Positions 35,387-43,613 of a stretch of DNA of 64,000 bases are shown piece by piece; position 1 is the stretch's first letter; the number at the start of each line of letters is the position of its first letter. A program made the position numbers and the translations under genes. The notes beneath the pieces were generated by a model, which worked only from the letters and a program-made list of their open reading frames with translations, did not search any database and had not been told where the DNA came from. The stretch comes from Alteromonadaceae bacterium 2753L.S.0a.02 (lineage in GTDB: Bacteria > Pseudomonadota > Gammaproteobacteria > Pseudomonadales > Cellvibrionaceae): NCBI GenBank assembly GCA_007827375.1, contig VISH01000001.1:1603514-1667513 (forward strand), in the 5' to 3' direction.

Positions 35387-36659
35387 CGATAAACCCAGCA
35401 CTGCAGAGCTGGTAGAACAGAGTCTGCGCAAGCGGCGGGCCGCCGAGTGGCGTTTTCAGCAGTTTGGAAAGCTTTCTATCGCCGTGGGCATTGTGGCGTT
35501 GATCGTTCTGTTTGTACAAATCGTGGGAAACGGCATCGGGGCTTTCCGTCAGACCTACATGCATGTGCAGGTTGAATTTAACCCAGACACCCTGGGAATT
35601 GATGACGTGACCGAAGACCAGTTGGCACTGGCGAACTTTGATGGCGTGGTGCGAGAAACCCTGCGTGAGCTGTTTCCCGAAGTCTCGGGGCGTCGTGAAA
35701 AACGTGATCTTTACAGTATTGCCAGCTATGACGCCAGCTTTGAGATACGCGACATGCTCAGGGATGACCCCTCCCTGCTGGGCCAGACTCGAGACGTCGT
35801 TCTACTGGTTGATGACGATATCGATACCTACGTAAAAAGCTTCAAGGCCGGCGACCCCTACGAAGACCGTTTGAGCGAAGCGCAGCGTGAACGTGTCGAC
35901 CGGCTGATTGAAGACGGCATTCTCCAACTGCACTTCAACAGCAACTTCTTCACATCCGGTGATTCCGCTGAACCGGAACAGGCCGGAATCCTCGGTGCGC
36001 TGCTGGGCAGTTTATTTACCCTGTTGGTTACCGGCAGCTTGTCCTTCCCAATTGGCGTTGCAGCTGCCATTTATCTTGAGGAGTACGCCAGGCGCAACAA
36101 ATTCACCGACTTTATTGAAGTGAACATTAACAATCTGGCTGCGGTGCCATCAGTGATTTTTGGGCTACTGGGCTTGGCCATATTCCTGAATTTTTTCAAT
36201 ATGCCGCGCTCGATTCCCCTGGTAGGCGGGCTGGTGCTCACGCTCATGACGCTGCCCACCATCATTATTTCCAGCCGCGCAGCGATTAAAGCAGTACCTC
36301 CCTCCATCCGTGAGGCAGCCCTGGGCATGGGGGCTTCAAAAATGCAGATGATTCTGCAACATGTGTTGCCTTTGGCCATGCCGGGTATGCTCACCGGTGC
36401 CATTATCGGGATGGCTCAGGCGCTGGGCGAAACCGCGCCGCTGTTGATGATCGGTATGGTGGCATTTATTGCCGACATCCCTGGCGGCATCACCGATCCG
36501 GCAACGGTTTTGCCGGTACAGATCTTCCTTTGGGCCGACAGCCCCGAACGCGCCTTTGTAGAACGCACATCTGCGGCTATCATGGTGTTGTTGGCGTTCC
36601 TGATTACAATGAATACCCTGGCTATCTGGTTGCGTCGGCGACTGGAACGCCGCTGGTAA
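35370..36659 (+). CDS. pstA: Phosphate ABC transporter permease PstA
   Basis: 429 aa with GTG start inside the end of pstC. After the first helix (about 33-56) there is a hydrophilic, acidic insert of about 150 residues (roughly 57-208) that E. coli PstA lacks. The core follows: LLGSLFTLLVTGSLSFPIGVAAAIYLEEYA, NLAAVPSVIFGLLGLAIF, EAA loop PPSIREAALGMGASKMQM, and AQALGETAPLLMIGMVAF. Long PstA variants with such inserts are known in pseudomonads; the role of the insert is unknown. Confidence 0.93.
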   Translation: MSNTNNDKPSTAELVEQSLRKRRAAEWRFQQFGKLSIAVGIVALIVLFVQIVGNGIGAFRQTYMHVQVEFNPDTLGIDDVTEDQLALANFDGVVRETLRELFPEVSGRREKRDLYSIASYDASFEIRDMLRDDPSLLGQTRDVVLLVDDDIDTYVKSFKAGDPYEDRLSEAQRERVDRLIEDGILQLHFNSNFFTSGDSAEPEQAGILGALLGSLFTLLVTGSLSFPIGVAAAIYLEEYARRNKFTDFIEVNINNLAAVPSVIFGLLGLAIFLNFFNMPRSIPLVGGLVLTLMTLPTIIISSRAAIKAVPPSIREAALGMGASKMQMILQHVLPLAMPGMLTGAIIGMAQALGETAPLLMIGMVAFIADIPGGITDPATVLPVQIFLWADSPERAFVERTSAAIMVLLAFLITMNTLAIWLRRRLERRW

Positions 36660-36675
36660 GCTGAGGGGGCTCGCT

Positions 36676-37584
36676 ATGGATATTACCGAATCAAACAGTA
36701 CTGCCACGACTGCCGACAATGCATCGCAGCTCGAGAAATTTAACATGAATGAAAATACCACCGATATCCTGGCCGATCAGCCACACGTTGCCGCCAGCCA
36801 CAAAACCGTGGGCCATCCTTTGGTCGACAATGCCAAAATGATGATGCGTGGCGTGGATGTGTTTTACGGCGAGAAGCAGGCGGTATTTGGGGTAGACCTC
36901 GATATTGCAGAAAATGAAGTGATCGCCATGATTGGCCCGTCGGGTTGCGGTAAATCCACATTTTTGCGCTGCCTCAATCGAATGAACGACACCATTGAAA
37001 TTTGTCGTGTCGACGGTCAAATCGAATTGGACGGTTTAAATATCTATGATCCGAAGCTGGATGTGGTTCCGCTGCGCGCGCGCGTGGGTATGGTGTTTCA
37101 AAAGCCGAACCCCTTCCCAAAATCGATCTATGAAAATGTCGCTTACGGCCCTAAAATTCACGGTTTGGCGCGGCGACGTTCGGAGATGGACGAAATCGTT
37201 GAAACCAGTTTGCATCGTGCTGGCTTGTGGGATGAAGTGAAAGATCGCCTGCATCAACCGGGCACGGGTTTGTCGGGTGGCCAGCAGCAACGCTTGTGTA
37301 TTGCCCGCACCATTGCGGTGAGCCCGGAAGTGATTTTAATGGACGAGCCCTGCTCTGCACTCGATCCCATCGCCACTGCTAAAATTGAAGAGCTGATTGC
37401 CGAATTGAGCCAGAACTTCACAATTGCCATTGTGACCCACTCGATGCAGCAGGCGGCACGGGTATCACATCGCACGGCCTATTTTCATTTGGGTAAGCTG
37501 ATTGAGGTGAACGACACCAAGAAGGTGTTCACAACACCCGATCACGAGTTGACCGAAGCCTATATCACCGGTCGATTCGGCTAA
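36676..37584 (+). CDS. pstB: Phosphate ABC transporter ATP-binding protein PstB
   Basis: 302 aa ATPase. Walker A GPSGCGKST at residues 87-95, NRMNDTIE typical of PstB, Q-loop VGMVFQKPNPFP, signature LSGGQQQRLCIARTI, Walker B VILMDEPCSALDP and the switch histidine in IVTHSMQQA. About 45 N-terminal residues before the ATPase domain are extra compared with E. coli PstB and look disordered. The start at 36676 is supported by GAGGGGG upstream; an internal ATG at 36745 would remove most of the extension. Confidence 0.95.
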   Translation: MDITESNSTATTADNASQLEKFNMNENTTDILADQPHVAASHKTVGHPLVDNAKMMMRGVDVFYGEKQAVFGVDLDIAENEVIAMIGPSGCGKSTFLRCLNRMNDTIEICRVDGQIELDGLNIYDPKLDVVPLRARVGMVFQKPNPFPKSIYENVAYGPKIHGLARRRSEMDEIVETSLHRAGLWDEVKDRLHQPGTGLSGGQQQRLCIARTIAVSPEVILMDEPCSALDPIATAKIEELIAELSQNFTIAIVTHSMQQAARVSHRTAYFHLGKLIEVNDTKKVFTTPDHELTEAYITGRFG

Positions 37585-37601
37585 TTCTCACAGGTACAAC
37601 T

Positions 37602-38315
37602 ATGGACAATATGAATCTCGATCAGCACATTTCCAAGCAATTTAATACGGATTTGGAAAAGTTGCGCACCGCTGTGCTGGAGATGGGGGGGTTGGTGGAA
37701 GGCCAACTCGCTGATGCAGTGAAATCGATAGAAACTGGTGATCTTAGTCTTGCGCAGAAAGTGCGCGAGGCGGAAGAAGAGGTTAACCAGCGCGAAGTGG
37801 AAATAGACGCAGAATGCACTGAAGTGCTTGCGCGGCGCCAACCAGCAGCCTCTGATCTACGCCTGGTATTGATTGTTGCCAAAGCCGTTCGAGACCTCGA
37901 GCGTGTGGGCGACGAAGCTTCAAAAATTGCGCGCATGGCCATCGAAATAGGCGATGAAGAGGCCGTGCCGGAAGGCTTTCACGAATTGCGCCACATGTCG
38001 GCGAATGTACAGAAAATGCTCAACGCTGCATTGGATGCTTTCGCACGTTTCGATGTGCCGGCAGCACTCAAGGTAATGCGTGAAGATAAACACGTCGATC
38101 GCGAGTACAAGTCGGCCATTCGTGAAATGGTCACCATGATGATGGAAGACCCGCGCAGTATTTCGCGGGTGCTGAATGTCATTTGGTCATTGCGGGCGTT
38201 GGAACGCATTGGTGACCACGCACGCAATATTGCTGAACACGTCATCTATTTGGTGCGTGGAACTGATGTGCGTCACATTTCCATTAAAGAAATAGAGCGA
38301 CAGCTGGATACATAG
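37602..38315 (+). CDS. phoU: Phosphate signalling regulator PhoU
   Basis: 237 aa, all-helical cytoplasmic protein that links PstSCAB to PhoR and prevents Pho activation when phosphate is plentiful. Two PhoU repeats are visible, each with the E/D-x-x-x-D motif region: VNQREVEIDAECTEVLARRQP with LVLIVAKAVRDLERVGDEA, and VDREYKSAIREMVTMM with VIWSLRALERIGDHARNIAE. Last gene of the pst operon, 17 bases after pstB. Confidence 0.95.
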   Translation: MDNMNLDQHISKQFNTDLEKLRTAVLEMGGLVEGQLADAVKSIETGDLSLAQKVREAEEEVNQREVEIDAECTEVLARRQPAASDLRLVLIVAKAVRDLERVGDEASKIARMAIEIGDEEAVPEGFHELRHMSANVQKMLNAALDAFARFDVPAALKVMREDKHVDREYKSAIREMVTMMMEDPRSISRVLNVIWSLRALERIGDHARNIAEHVIYLVRGTDVRHISIKEIERQLDT

Positions 38316-38376
38316 CCGCGAAAATTCACCAATTCGGGGCGAAAACACGATTTTTCCGTTATAATTCGCGGCTTTA

Positions 38377-38404
38377 AAATGGGCCACACAGGGACGGCCC
38401 ATTT
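38377..38404 (+). terminator. Hairpin ending the pst-phoU operon
   Basis: AAATGGGCC (38377-38385) pairs with GGCCCATTT (38396-38404) over a 10-base loop, 62 bases after the phoU stop. The right arm ends in TTT only, so it is a plausible rather than strong terminator. Confidence 0.55.
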
Positions 38405-38499
38405 CCCACGAGGATCTCATCACTTTTTTTCATAATAATAATTAACACTTTTTGGTTGCTGTTTGGTTAACCAAGCTTAGTGTCGTCTTTGGTTAATTT

Positions 38500-38540
38500 T
38501 TGTCACAAAAATGCAAAGTTTTTGACACATAAATTACTAT
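38500..38540 (+). promoter_or_regulatory. Pho box and -10 upstream of the porin gene
   Basis: TTGTCAC (38500), ATGCAAA (38511) and TTGACAC (38522) are spaced by exactly 11 bp with A/T-rich spacers; the middle repeat is weak. TACTAT (38535-38540) serves as a -10. The same TACTAT follows the pstS Pho box. It implies PhoB control of the porin. Confidence 0.65.
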
Positions 38541-38601
38541 TTATTTGTAACTAAGGAATTGCCGCCACCTCCCAGGGTGTCGGTTTATATAAAAACCAAG
38601 A

Positions 38602-39534
38602 TTGGGGAATCCTATGAACAAGAAAATTTTACCTGCGCTGATTGCTATGTCTCTTTCCACCGCTGCATACGCTGATCCTGAAATTTGGGGTTTGATGCAC
38701 GTGACTGTGCACAATGCCGATGAATCCAGTGACAGTGGCACCACCAGTACGTCCAACGTTGAATTGGTAAGCAACTACTCCCGCCTGGGTTTCCGCGGTT
38801 CTGAAGCCCTGGAAAACGGAATGGAAGTTATCTACCACTACGAGTTGGGAATTAACACCGACGATGGCACCGATTGGACCAAGCGTAACAGCTTCCTGGG
38901 TCTCAAGGGCGAGTTCGGTAAAATCATTGCCGGTCGTTTCGATACCGCGTTCAAGTCCTCTCAGGGCAAAGTGGATATCTTTGGCGATCAGGTGGGTGAT
39001 ATCGCGCGAATGATCACTGTGAATGATTCACGTGTGAACAACACCATTGCGTACACCACGCCCAGTACTTTGGGCGGTTTTGCAGTTACCGGCCAGTACA
39101 TTCTCAGTGAAGATGAAGACGTTAAAGACGGCGTTACAGCATCTGCTTCTTATGCCGGCAACGGTTTGTACGCAGCTGTTGCCGCCGAAAGCAACGTTAA
39201 AGGGGAAGACAGCAGCGCCGTGCGTGCGACTGTTACTTACAAGTTCAGTAAATTCCAGTTGGGTATTCTGGGCGAACAATTTAAGCCGAACGAAGACGCC
39301 GACAGCGTCAATGGCGGTATCGTTTCAGCGATGTTCACTCCCATCGAAAAGCTGGATATTAAAGTCCAATACGGCACCTCTGATATCGTTGAAGAAGGTG
39401 GCACCAGCGCCAGTTTTGGTGTGGATTACCGCATGACCAAAACGTTTAAGTGGACCAGTTATCTGACACAAAATAAGTCTGACGAAGGCACTGAAAATAC
39501 CTACATCGGTGCGGGTGCTTTACTGAAGTTCTAG
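38602..39534 (+). CDS. Gram-negative general-porin family outer-membrane protein
   Basis: 310 aa, 16-stranded porin type (OmpC/PhoE-like superfamily). Signal peptide 1-20 (LPALIAMSLSTAAYA). Typical strands: SRLGFRGSEALENGMEVIYHYELG, RNSFLGLKGEFGKIIAGRFDT (constriction-loop start), VNNTIAYTTPSTLGGFAVTGQY, and a C-terminal strand ending in phenylalanine (GAGALLKF). It follows phoU and has its own Pho box, so it likely opens the outer membrane to phosphate or other anions during starvation. Selectivity cannot be judged from sequence alone. Confidence 0.85.
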   Translation: MGNPMNKKILPALIAMSLSTAAYADPEIWGLMHVTVHNADESSDSGTTSTSNVELVSNYSRLGFRGSEALENGMEVIYHYELGINTDDGTDWTKRNSFLGLKGEFGKIIAGRFDTAFKSSQGKVDIFGDQVGDIARMITVNDSRVNNTIAYTTPSTLGGFAVTGQYILSEDEDVKDGVTASASYAGNGLYAAVAAESNVKGEDSSAVRATVTYKFSKFQLGILGEQFKPNEDADSVNGGIVSAMFTPIEKLDIKVQYGTSDIVEEGGTSASFGVDYRMTKTFKWTSYLTQNKSDEGTENTYIGAGALLKF

Positions 39535-39561
39535 TCGTCAGTTGCGTTTAAAATTGATGAG

Positions 39562-39586
39562 AGGCGGCAAAATTGCCGCCTTTTTT
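39562..39586 (+). terminator. Rho-independent terminator after the porin gene
   Basis: AGGCGGCAA - AA - TTGCCGCCT then TTTTT. Perfect 9-bp arms directly followed by Ts. Confidence 0.93.
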
Positions 39587-39710
39587 AGGTCTGAAATTTG
39601 GGTGATGGAATATGCACAAAATTTCAACCAACGTTCCAGCTATAAGCTACACTCTAATTGTAAGCTCAATGTTCTTGCGAGCGATTCCCCAAAAAAACGA
39701 CGAGAGACTC

Positions 39711-39923
39711 ATGATGATCATGCGACTTTTCAGCAGTGTATTGCTCTTCACCGGCCTGACTGCCTGTGAGGGTGGTTTGCGCAGCCTCAGCAATCAGGAG
39801 CTGGCCGCAAAACGCGATGCCTGTGTGGTGGGCAACCCGACTTCTCCGGGTAAGGTGACCGCCTGTGAAAATATTCGCAAAGAGTGCGAGCGCCGCCGTA
39901 AAGACGGCAACTTTGCCTGTTAA
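39711..39923 (+). CDS. Small lipoprotein of unknown function
   Basis: 70 aa from ATG 39711 (39714 and 39720 are alternatives); CGAGAG lies 5-6 bases before. Lipoprotein signal MRLFSSVLLFTGLTAC with lipobox LTAC, then a short soluble part with three more cysteines (DACVVGNP, TACENIRKEC, FAC), possibly forming disulfides in the periplasm. Longer in-frame extensions upstream have no lipoprotein signal at the start. No family recognised. It ends 14 bases before the end of the convergent M48 peptidase gene. Confidence 0.6.
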   Translation: MMIMRLFSSVLLFTGLTACEGGLRSLSNQELAAKRDACVVGNPTSPGKVTACENIRKECERRRKDGNFAC

Positions 39924-39936
39924 CAGTACCCGAAAA

Positions 39937-41229
39937 TTAACCGCCACCTTGCAAACGCAGTAATTTTTGTTTCGCCGCTTCACCCACATTGCCCCCGGAA
40001 GATGCGGCCTGTTGGTAATACTGAATCGCCAATTGGCGATTTCCTGTAGATTCCTCCACTTCCCCCAAATAGTAGACGGCCAGGGACGTTGGCAACAATT
40101 GCGCGCTCTGCTGCAGACGTGTTCTGGCGCTGTTCCAATTTTTCAGTTTTACCTCGGAAATCCCCAAGCCCAGCGGCCCCATAAAATAGTCAGGGTTGAG
40201 GCGCGTGGCTTCGGCAAATGCCTGCTCAGCGCCTTTGTCGTTATTCTGCCCCGCGAGAATCTGGCCTTTGGTGACAAAGAATAAGGCCTCCTTGGGTTGC
40301 AGTTTGATGGCCTGATTGGTGAGCGTGAGCGCGTCATCGAGTTTTTCTTCGCTGGCAGCCTTTAGCGCAAGCTGGTGCTTTTCGTAGGCGGGTTGATCTT
40401 TTTTTATTTGCGCGATAGCTTTTTGAAACGCATTGCGATTGCGTTTTCCTGAAGGCAATTTGCTGGCTTTGGAGCGATTTTTTTCAACGCGTTCCTGCGA
40501 CGGTGGATGGCTGGCAAACAGCGTGCTAAAGAAATTACTCTGCTGCCCCTGCGACATTTCTACAAATTTCTGCTGTAACTCCACCGAAGCCTGTGGGTCG
40601 TAACCGGCTGCAACCATGTAGTCGATACCGTAATAATCGGCTTCCAATTCCTGACTGCGGCCATAGTGCGCCTGGTAAACTTTCGCACCCAGGGCGGCAC
40701 CGGCACCGATCAACAAGGCGTTGTCGCGATCGCCACCGGCAACCCCGGCAACTGTGGCCGCCAGCACGCCAACACCGAGAATTTTTTGGGTGGTCATCTG
40801 GTTAGCGCTGTGTTGCGCCGCCGCGTGCACAGCTTCGTGCCCCAGCACGGCGGCAAGTTGCGCTTCGTCGTCGAGTTGCACCAATAACCCCCGGTTAATG
40901 GCTATTTTTCCTCCGGGGAGCGCCCAGGCATTCGGTACGTCATTGTTGAGCACAACAAATTCGAAAGGCAGGTTTACCGGGCTGGCAGCGGCGACATTCT
41001 GGCCAACCTGATTGACATACACGTTGAGGTCGGGATCGACCACATAGCGTCCACCCTGCTGTTGTTGGGAGGGGCCATACTGCTGGTTGCCGATGCTTAT
41101 TTGTTCGGAGATTGGCATTACCAGCTGGCGTTTGCCAGTGACCGGGTTAGTGCTGCAACCGGAGAGCAGCACGGCCGCCAAAACCAGGGCTAACAGTGCC
41201 TGGCGATAAAGTCGCTTGAGTACGGGCAT
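39937..41229 (-). CDS. Periplasmic M48 zinc metalloprotease with C-terminal TPR repeats (BepA/LoiP-like)
   Basis: 430 aa from ATG 41229 (AAGGAAA upstream; a longer frame from 41271 lacks support). Lipoprotein signal with lipobox LLSGC, then CSTNPVTGKRQLV typical of the group. Zinc site HEAVH at residues 131-135 with a third ligand in ELEADYYGIDYM. The second half holds TPR-like repeats (ALTLTNQAIKLQPKEALFF, GAEQAFAEATRLNPDYF). Such proteins clear or assemble misfolded outer-membrane proteins, which would suit a genome with large receptors and porins. Convergent with the small lipoprotein gene. Confidence 0.88.
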   Translation of the reverse strand: MPVLKRLYRQALLALVLAAVLLSGCSTNPVTGKRQLVMPISEQISIGNQQYGPSQQQQGGRYVVDPDLNVYVNQVGQNVAAASPVNLPFEFVVLNNDVPNAWALPGGKIAINRGLLVQLDDEAQLAAVLGHEAVHAAAQHSANQMTTQKILGVGVLAATVAGVAGGDRDNALLIGAGAALGAKVYQAHYGRSQELEADYYGIDYMVAAGYDPQASVELQQKFVEMSQGQQSNFFSTLFASHPPSQERVEKNRSKASKLPSGKRNRNAFQKAIAQIKKDQPAYEKHQLALKAASEEKLDDALTLTNQAIKLQPKEALFFVTKGQILAGQNNDKGAEQAFAEATRLNPDYFMGPLGLGISEVKLKNWNSARTRLQQSAQLLPTSLAVYYLGEVEESTGNRQLAIQYYQQAASSGGNVGEAAKQKLLRLQGGG

Positions 41230-41307
41230 AGTGTTTCCTTTGCGGTGCCGGAAAGATCGGAGAGCTTCCATTATAATGCCCGGCGATTGTTAAAAAGAGA
41301 AAAAACC

Positions 41308-41798
41308 ATGAGTGCTAAGGCGTTGCGTGAAATTAGCCTGTTTGCCGGTAACAATGCCAAGGGGCAGCCTGTAATGGAAACCCTGCTGGTACAGGAAACG
41401 GCGCAAAACGAATATCAATTACAAAAATCGCCGGCTTTTGTACGAGGCCTTGCCAGCGGCGATGTGATTCGCGTAGAAGACCAGAGAGGCAGTCACACCT
41501 TGCTTAAGCGCGCCGGCAATTTATGCATTCGGGTGTTTGCACGGCATGGCTTGTCCGACATTGTCGAACGCTTGGTGCCCGCGTTGGAAAAGCTGGGGGC
41601 TCGCTGGATTTCGAAAACGAACGCATGCTGGTGCTCAGTATTCATGTGAGCTGTGGTTTCGAAGCCATCGAAAAAATATTGAATGACGCCTTGGCTCACA
41701 ATCCTGAAAGCACCTGGTTGTATGGCAACGTGTACGGCATTGTTAACGGTGAGCAACAACCGCTCAACTGGTGGCAAGACATCCTTAAACCGCAATAG
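41308..41798 (+). pseudogene. DUF4265-like gene interrupted by a -1 frameshift
   Basis: The first frame, from ATG 41308, encodes METLLVQETAQNEYQLQKSP, GLASGDVIRVEDQ and LVPALEKLG, then runs into ARWISKTNACWCSVFM and stops at 41649. A second frame from about 41597 continues GSLDFENERMLVLSIHVS and ends ILKPQ at 41798. Adding one G to the run of five at 41595-41599 would join both into a single protein of 163 aa. The pattern (small beta-rich protein, YxLxxxPxFxxGLxxGDV, xSGN/AGN) resembles DUF4265. It may be a real mutation, a sequencing error in the G-run, or slippage. Confidence 0.75.
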
Positions 41799-41895
41799 GT
41801 CGCGCGGCTATTAACATCATAGGTGCGACGGACTTCCCCGGCGGCCCATACCCCTGGATAATAAACGGTTTTTTAACCCCACCCGATATTCGTTT

Positions 41896-42666
41896 ATGTT
41901 GATTGTAATTTCGCCAGCTAAAAATCTCGATTACGAAACCCCATTGCCCAAGGTAAAACACACTAAAGCGTCGCTGCTGGAAGATGCCAGTGAGTTGATG
42001 TCCGAACTCAAACACCTGGCGCCACAAGATGTGTCGGATCTCATGGGCATTAGCGACAAATTGGGTTTACTCAATTACGATCGCTTTCAAGCGTGGCAGA
42101 TGCCGTTAACCAAAAAAAATGCGCGCCCTGCAGTGCTGGCGTTTAAGGGCGATGTTTATTTAGGGCTGGATGCGTACGACTTTGACACAGACGATTTTGA
42201 GTTCGCTCAGCAGCATCTGCGAATTCTTTCGGGGCTGTACGGGGTCTTGAAGCCGCTTGATCTGATGGCACCTTATCGCCTCGAAATGGGTACCAAATTC
42301 AAGAATTCCCGCGGGAAGGATCTATACAGCTTCTGGGGCACTAAGCTCACCCAAATGCTCAATAAGCAGCTTAAAACACTGCGCAGCAACACCGTTGTTA
42401 ACCTGGCATCGCAAGAGTACTTCAAATCGGTGCAGCCCGCTTCGTTACAAGCAGAACTCATCACGCCGGTGTTTAAAGATTGGAAAAACGACAACTACAA
42501 AATCATCAGCTTCTTCGCTAAAAAGGCAAGAGGCCGTATGAGCGCCTATATTATTAAGAATAAGATTACCGACCCGGAACACATCAAAGATTTCGACTGG
42601 GATGGTTACCAATACAACGAGGCAATGTCTGACGCCGGCCAGTGGGTGTTCACCCGTCGCCAATAG
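41896..42666 (+). CDS. yaaA: Peroxide stress protein YaaA (DUF328/UPF0246)
   Basis: 256 aa, normal length. Recognised by MLIVISPAKNLDYETP at the start, MGISDKLGLLNYDRF, PAVLAFKGDVYLGLDA, LRILSGLYGVLKPLDLM, PYRLEMGTKF, VNLASQEYFK, and the end PEHIKDFDWDGYQYNE. YaaA limits damage during hydrogen peroxide stress by lowering free iron and binds DNA. It stands alone, with no ribosome site better than weak AT-rich sequence. Confidence 0.93.
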   Translation: MLIVISPAKNLDYETPLPKVKHTKASLLEDASELMSELKHLAPQDVSDLMGISDKLGLLNYDRFQAWQMPLTKKNARPAVLAFKGDVYLGLDAYDFDTDDFEFAQQHLRILSGLYGVLKPLDLMAPYRLEMGTKFKNSRGKDLYSFWGTKLTQMLNKQLKTLRSNTVVNLASQEYFKSVQPASLQAELITPVFKDWKNDNYKIISFFAKKARGRMSAYIIKNKITDPEHIKDFDWDGYQYNEAMSDAGQWVFTRRQ

Positions 42667-42696
42667 GCCATTCCGGCGCAGCGAAAAGGTAAGCCC

Positions 42697-43560
42697 ATGG
42701 CGCTGCGAGTTCTGGTGGTGGATGACGCAAGTTTTGTACGCGATACGGTAAAGCGTACCCTGAGACAATTCCTCGCTGATGTGGAAATTCACGAAGCCAC
42801 CGATGGTCGTAAGGCGATGTCGGTTTTGAAACACAACAAAATAGATATTGTGCTTTCCGACTGGGAAATGCCGGAAATGACCGGTGAGGAATTGTTGCGC
42901 TGGGTGCGTCAGGAGTCGTCCAACAACGACGTGCCCTTTATTATGATCAGTAGCCGTGGCGATCGCGACAATGTGGTACAGGCGATTCAGGCGGGGGTAA
43001 GCGATTACCTTGGTAAGCCTTTCACCGCCGATGAACTGCGCCGCAAAGTCAGCAAACAACTGCAGCGCATTGGTTACCGCGATTCCGGAAAGCCGCGCCC
43101 CGACAGCGGTGGTTTTGGGTCGCTCGACGTTCTGACCGGGGGCAATGCCGATACCGTGACACTCGGTGATGCCGAGGCCGCGCCCCAGGGCAACCCGCTG
43201 TTTGCCAAAGCGGCCAAAGTGGTGGCCGCGAAACAGCGTAAGAACGCGGTTGGTTTTGAGGGGAAGGCGCAATTGCGCTTTCCGAATACACAGTGCCAGG
43301 TGGTGATACGCGAGTTATCGCTGCAGGCCATGAGCGGCTTTATGCTGCGCCCAGAGGTGCTGCCGACATTATTTGATCAGGCGGTCGTCGACCTTGAAGA
43401 CAAGCAGGGACGGGCACTTGCAAGGCTCAACGCTTATGTCCATGCGCTTCAGGCGGTGGAGACGAATCCCGACACCGACAAGCTAAAAATCGTGGTGCGC
43501 TTTGTGGATAATGATCCCCATAAATTTGAGATAATTTCTAAGGCGATTGCCGGCGGCTAA
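42697..43560 (+). CDS. Response regulator: receiver domain with degenerate PilZ-like output
   Basis: 287 aa. Residues 1-122 are a CheY-like receiver: acidic pair D9-D10, phosphorylation site D55 in IVLSDWEMPEMTG, MISSRGD, and the lysine in YLGKPFTADEL. Residues about 185-285 resemble a PilZ domain (NAVGFEGKAQLRF, VIRELSLQAMSGFML). The cyclic-di-GMP motifs RxxxR and D/NxSxxG are not intact, so nucleotide binding is doubtful. The middle is a linker. It lies 53 bases before a diguanylate cyclase gene on the same strand, which suggests a shared pathway. No partner kinase is adjacent. Confidence 0.75.
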   Translation: MALRVLVVDDASFVRDTVKRTLRQFLADVEIHEATDGRKAMSVLKHNKIDIVLSDWEMPEMTGEELLRWVRQESSNNDVPFIMISSRGDRDNVVQAIQAGVSDYLGKPFTADELRRKVSKQLQRIGYRDSGKPRPDSGGFGSLDVLTGGNADTVTLGDAEAAPQGNPLFAKAAKVVAAKQRKNAVGFEGKAQLRFPNTQCQVVIRELSLQAMSGFMLRPEVLPTLFDQAVVDLEDKQGRALARLNAYVHALQAVETNPDTDKLKIVVRFVDNDPHKFEIISKAIAGG

Positions 43561-43613
43561 CATAGCGTGATGTACCATTAAGTCGTACCTCTCAACTCCC
43601 CCATGGCATCCCT

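Noticed and set aside
42445..43272. 275-aa open frame on the - strand opposite yaaA and the receiver protein
   Set aside because: Covers parts of two well-supported genes on the + strand; coding shadow.
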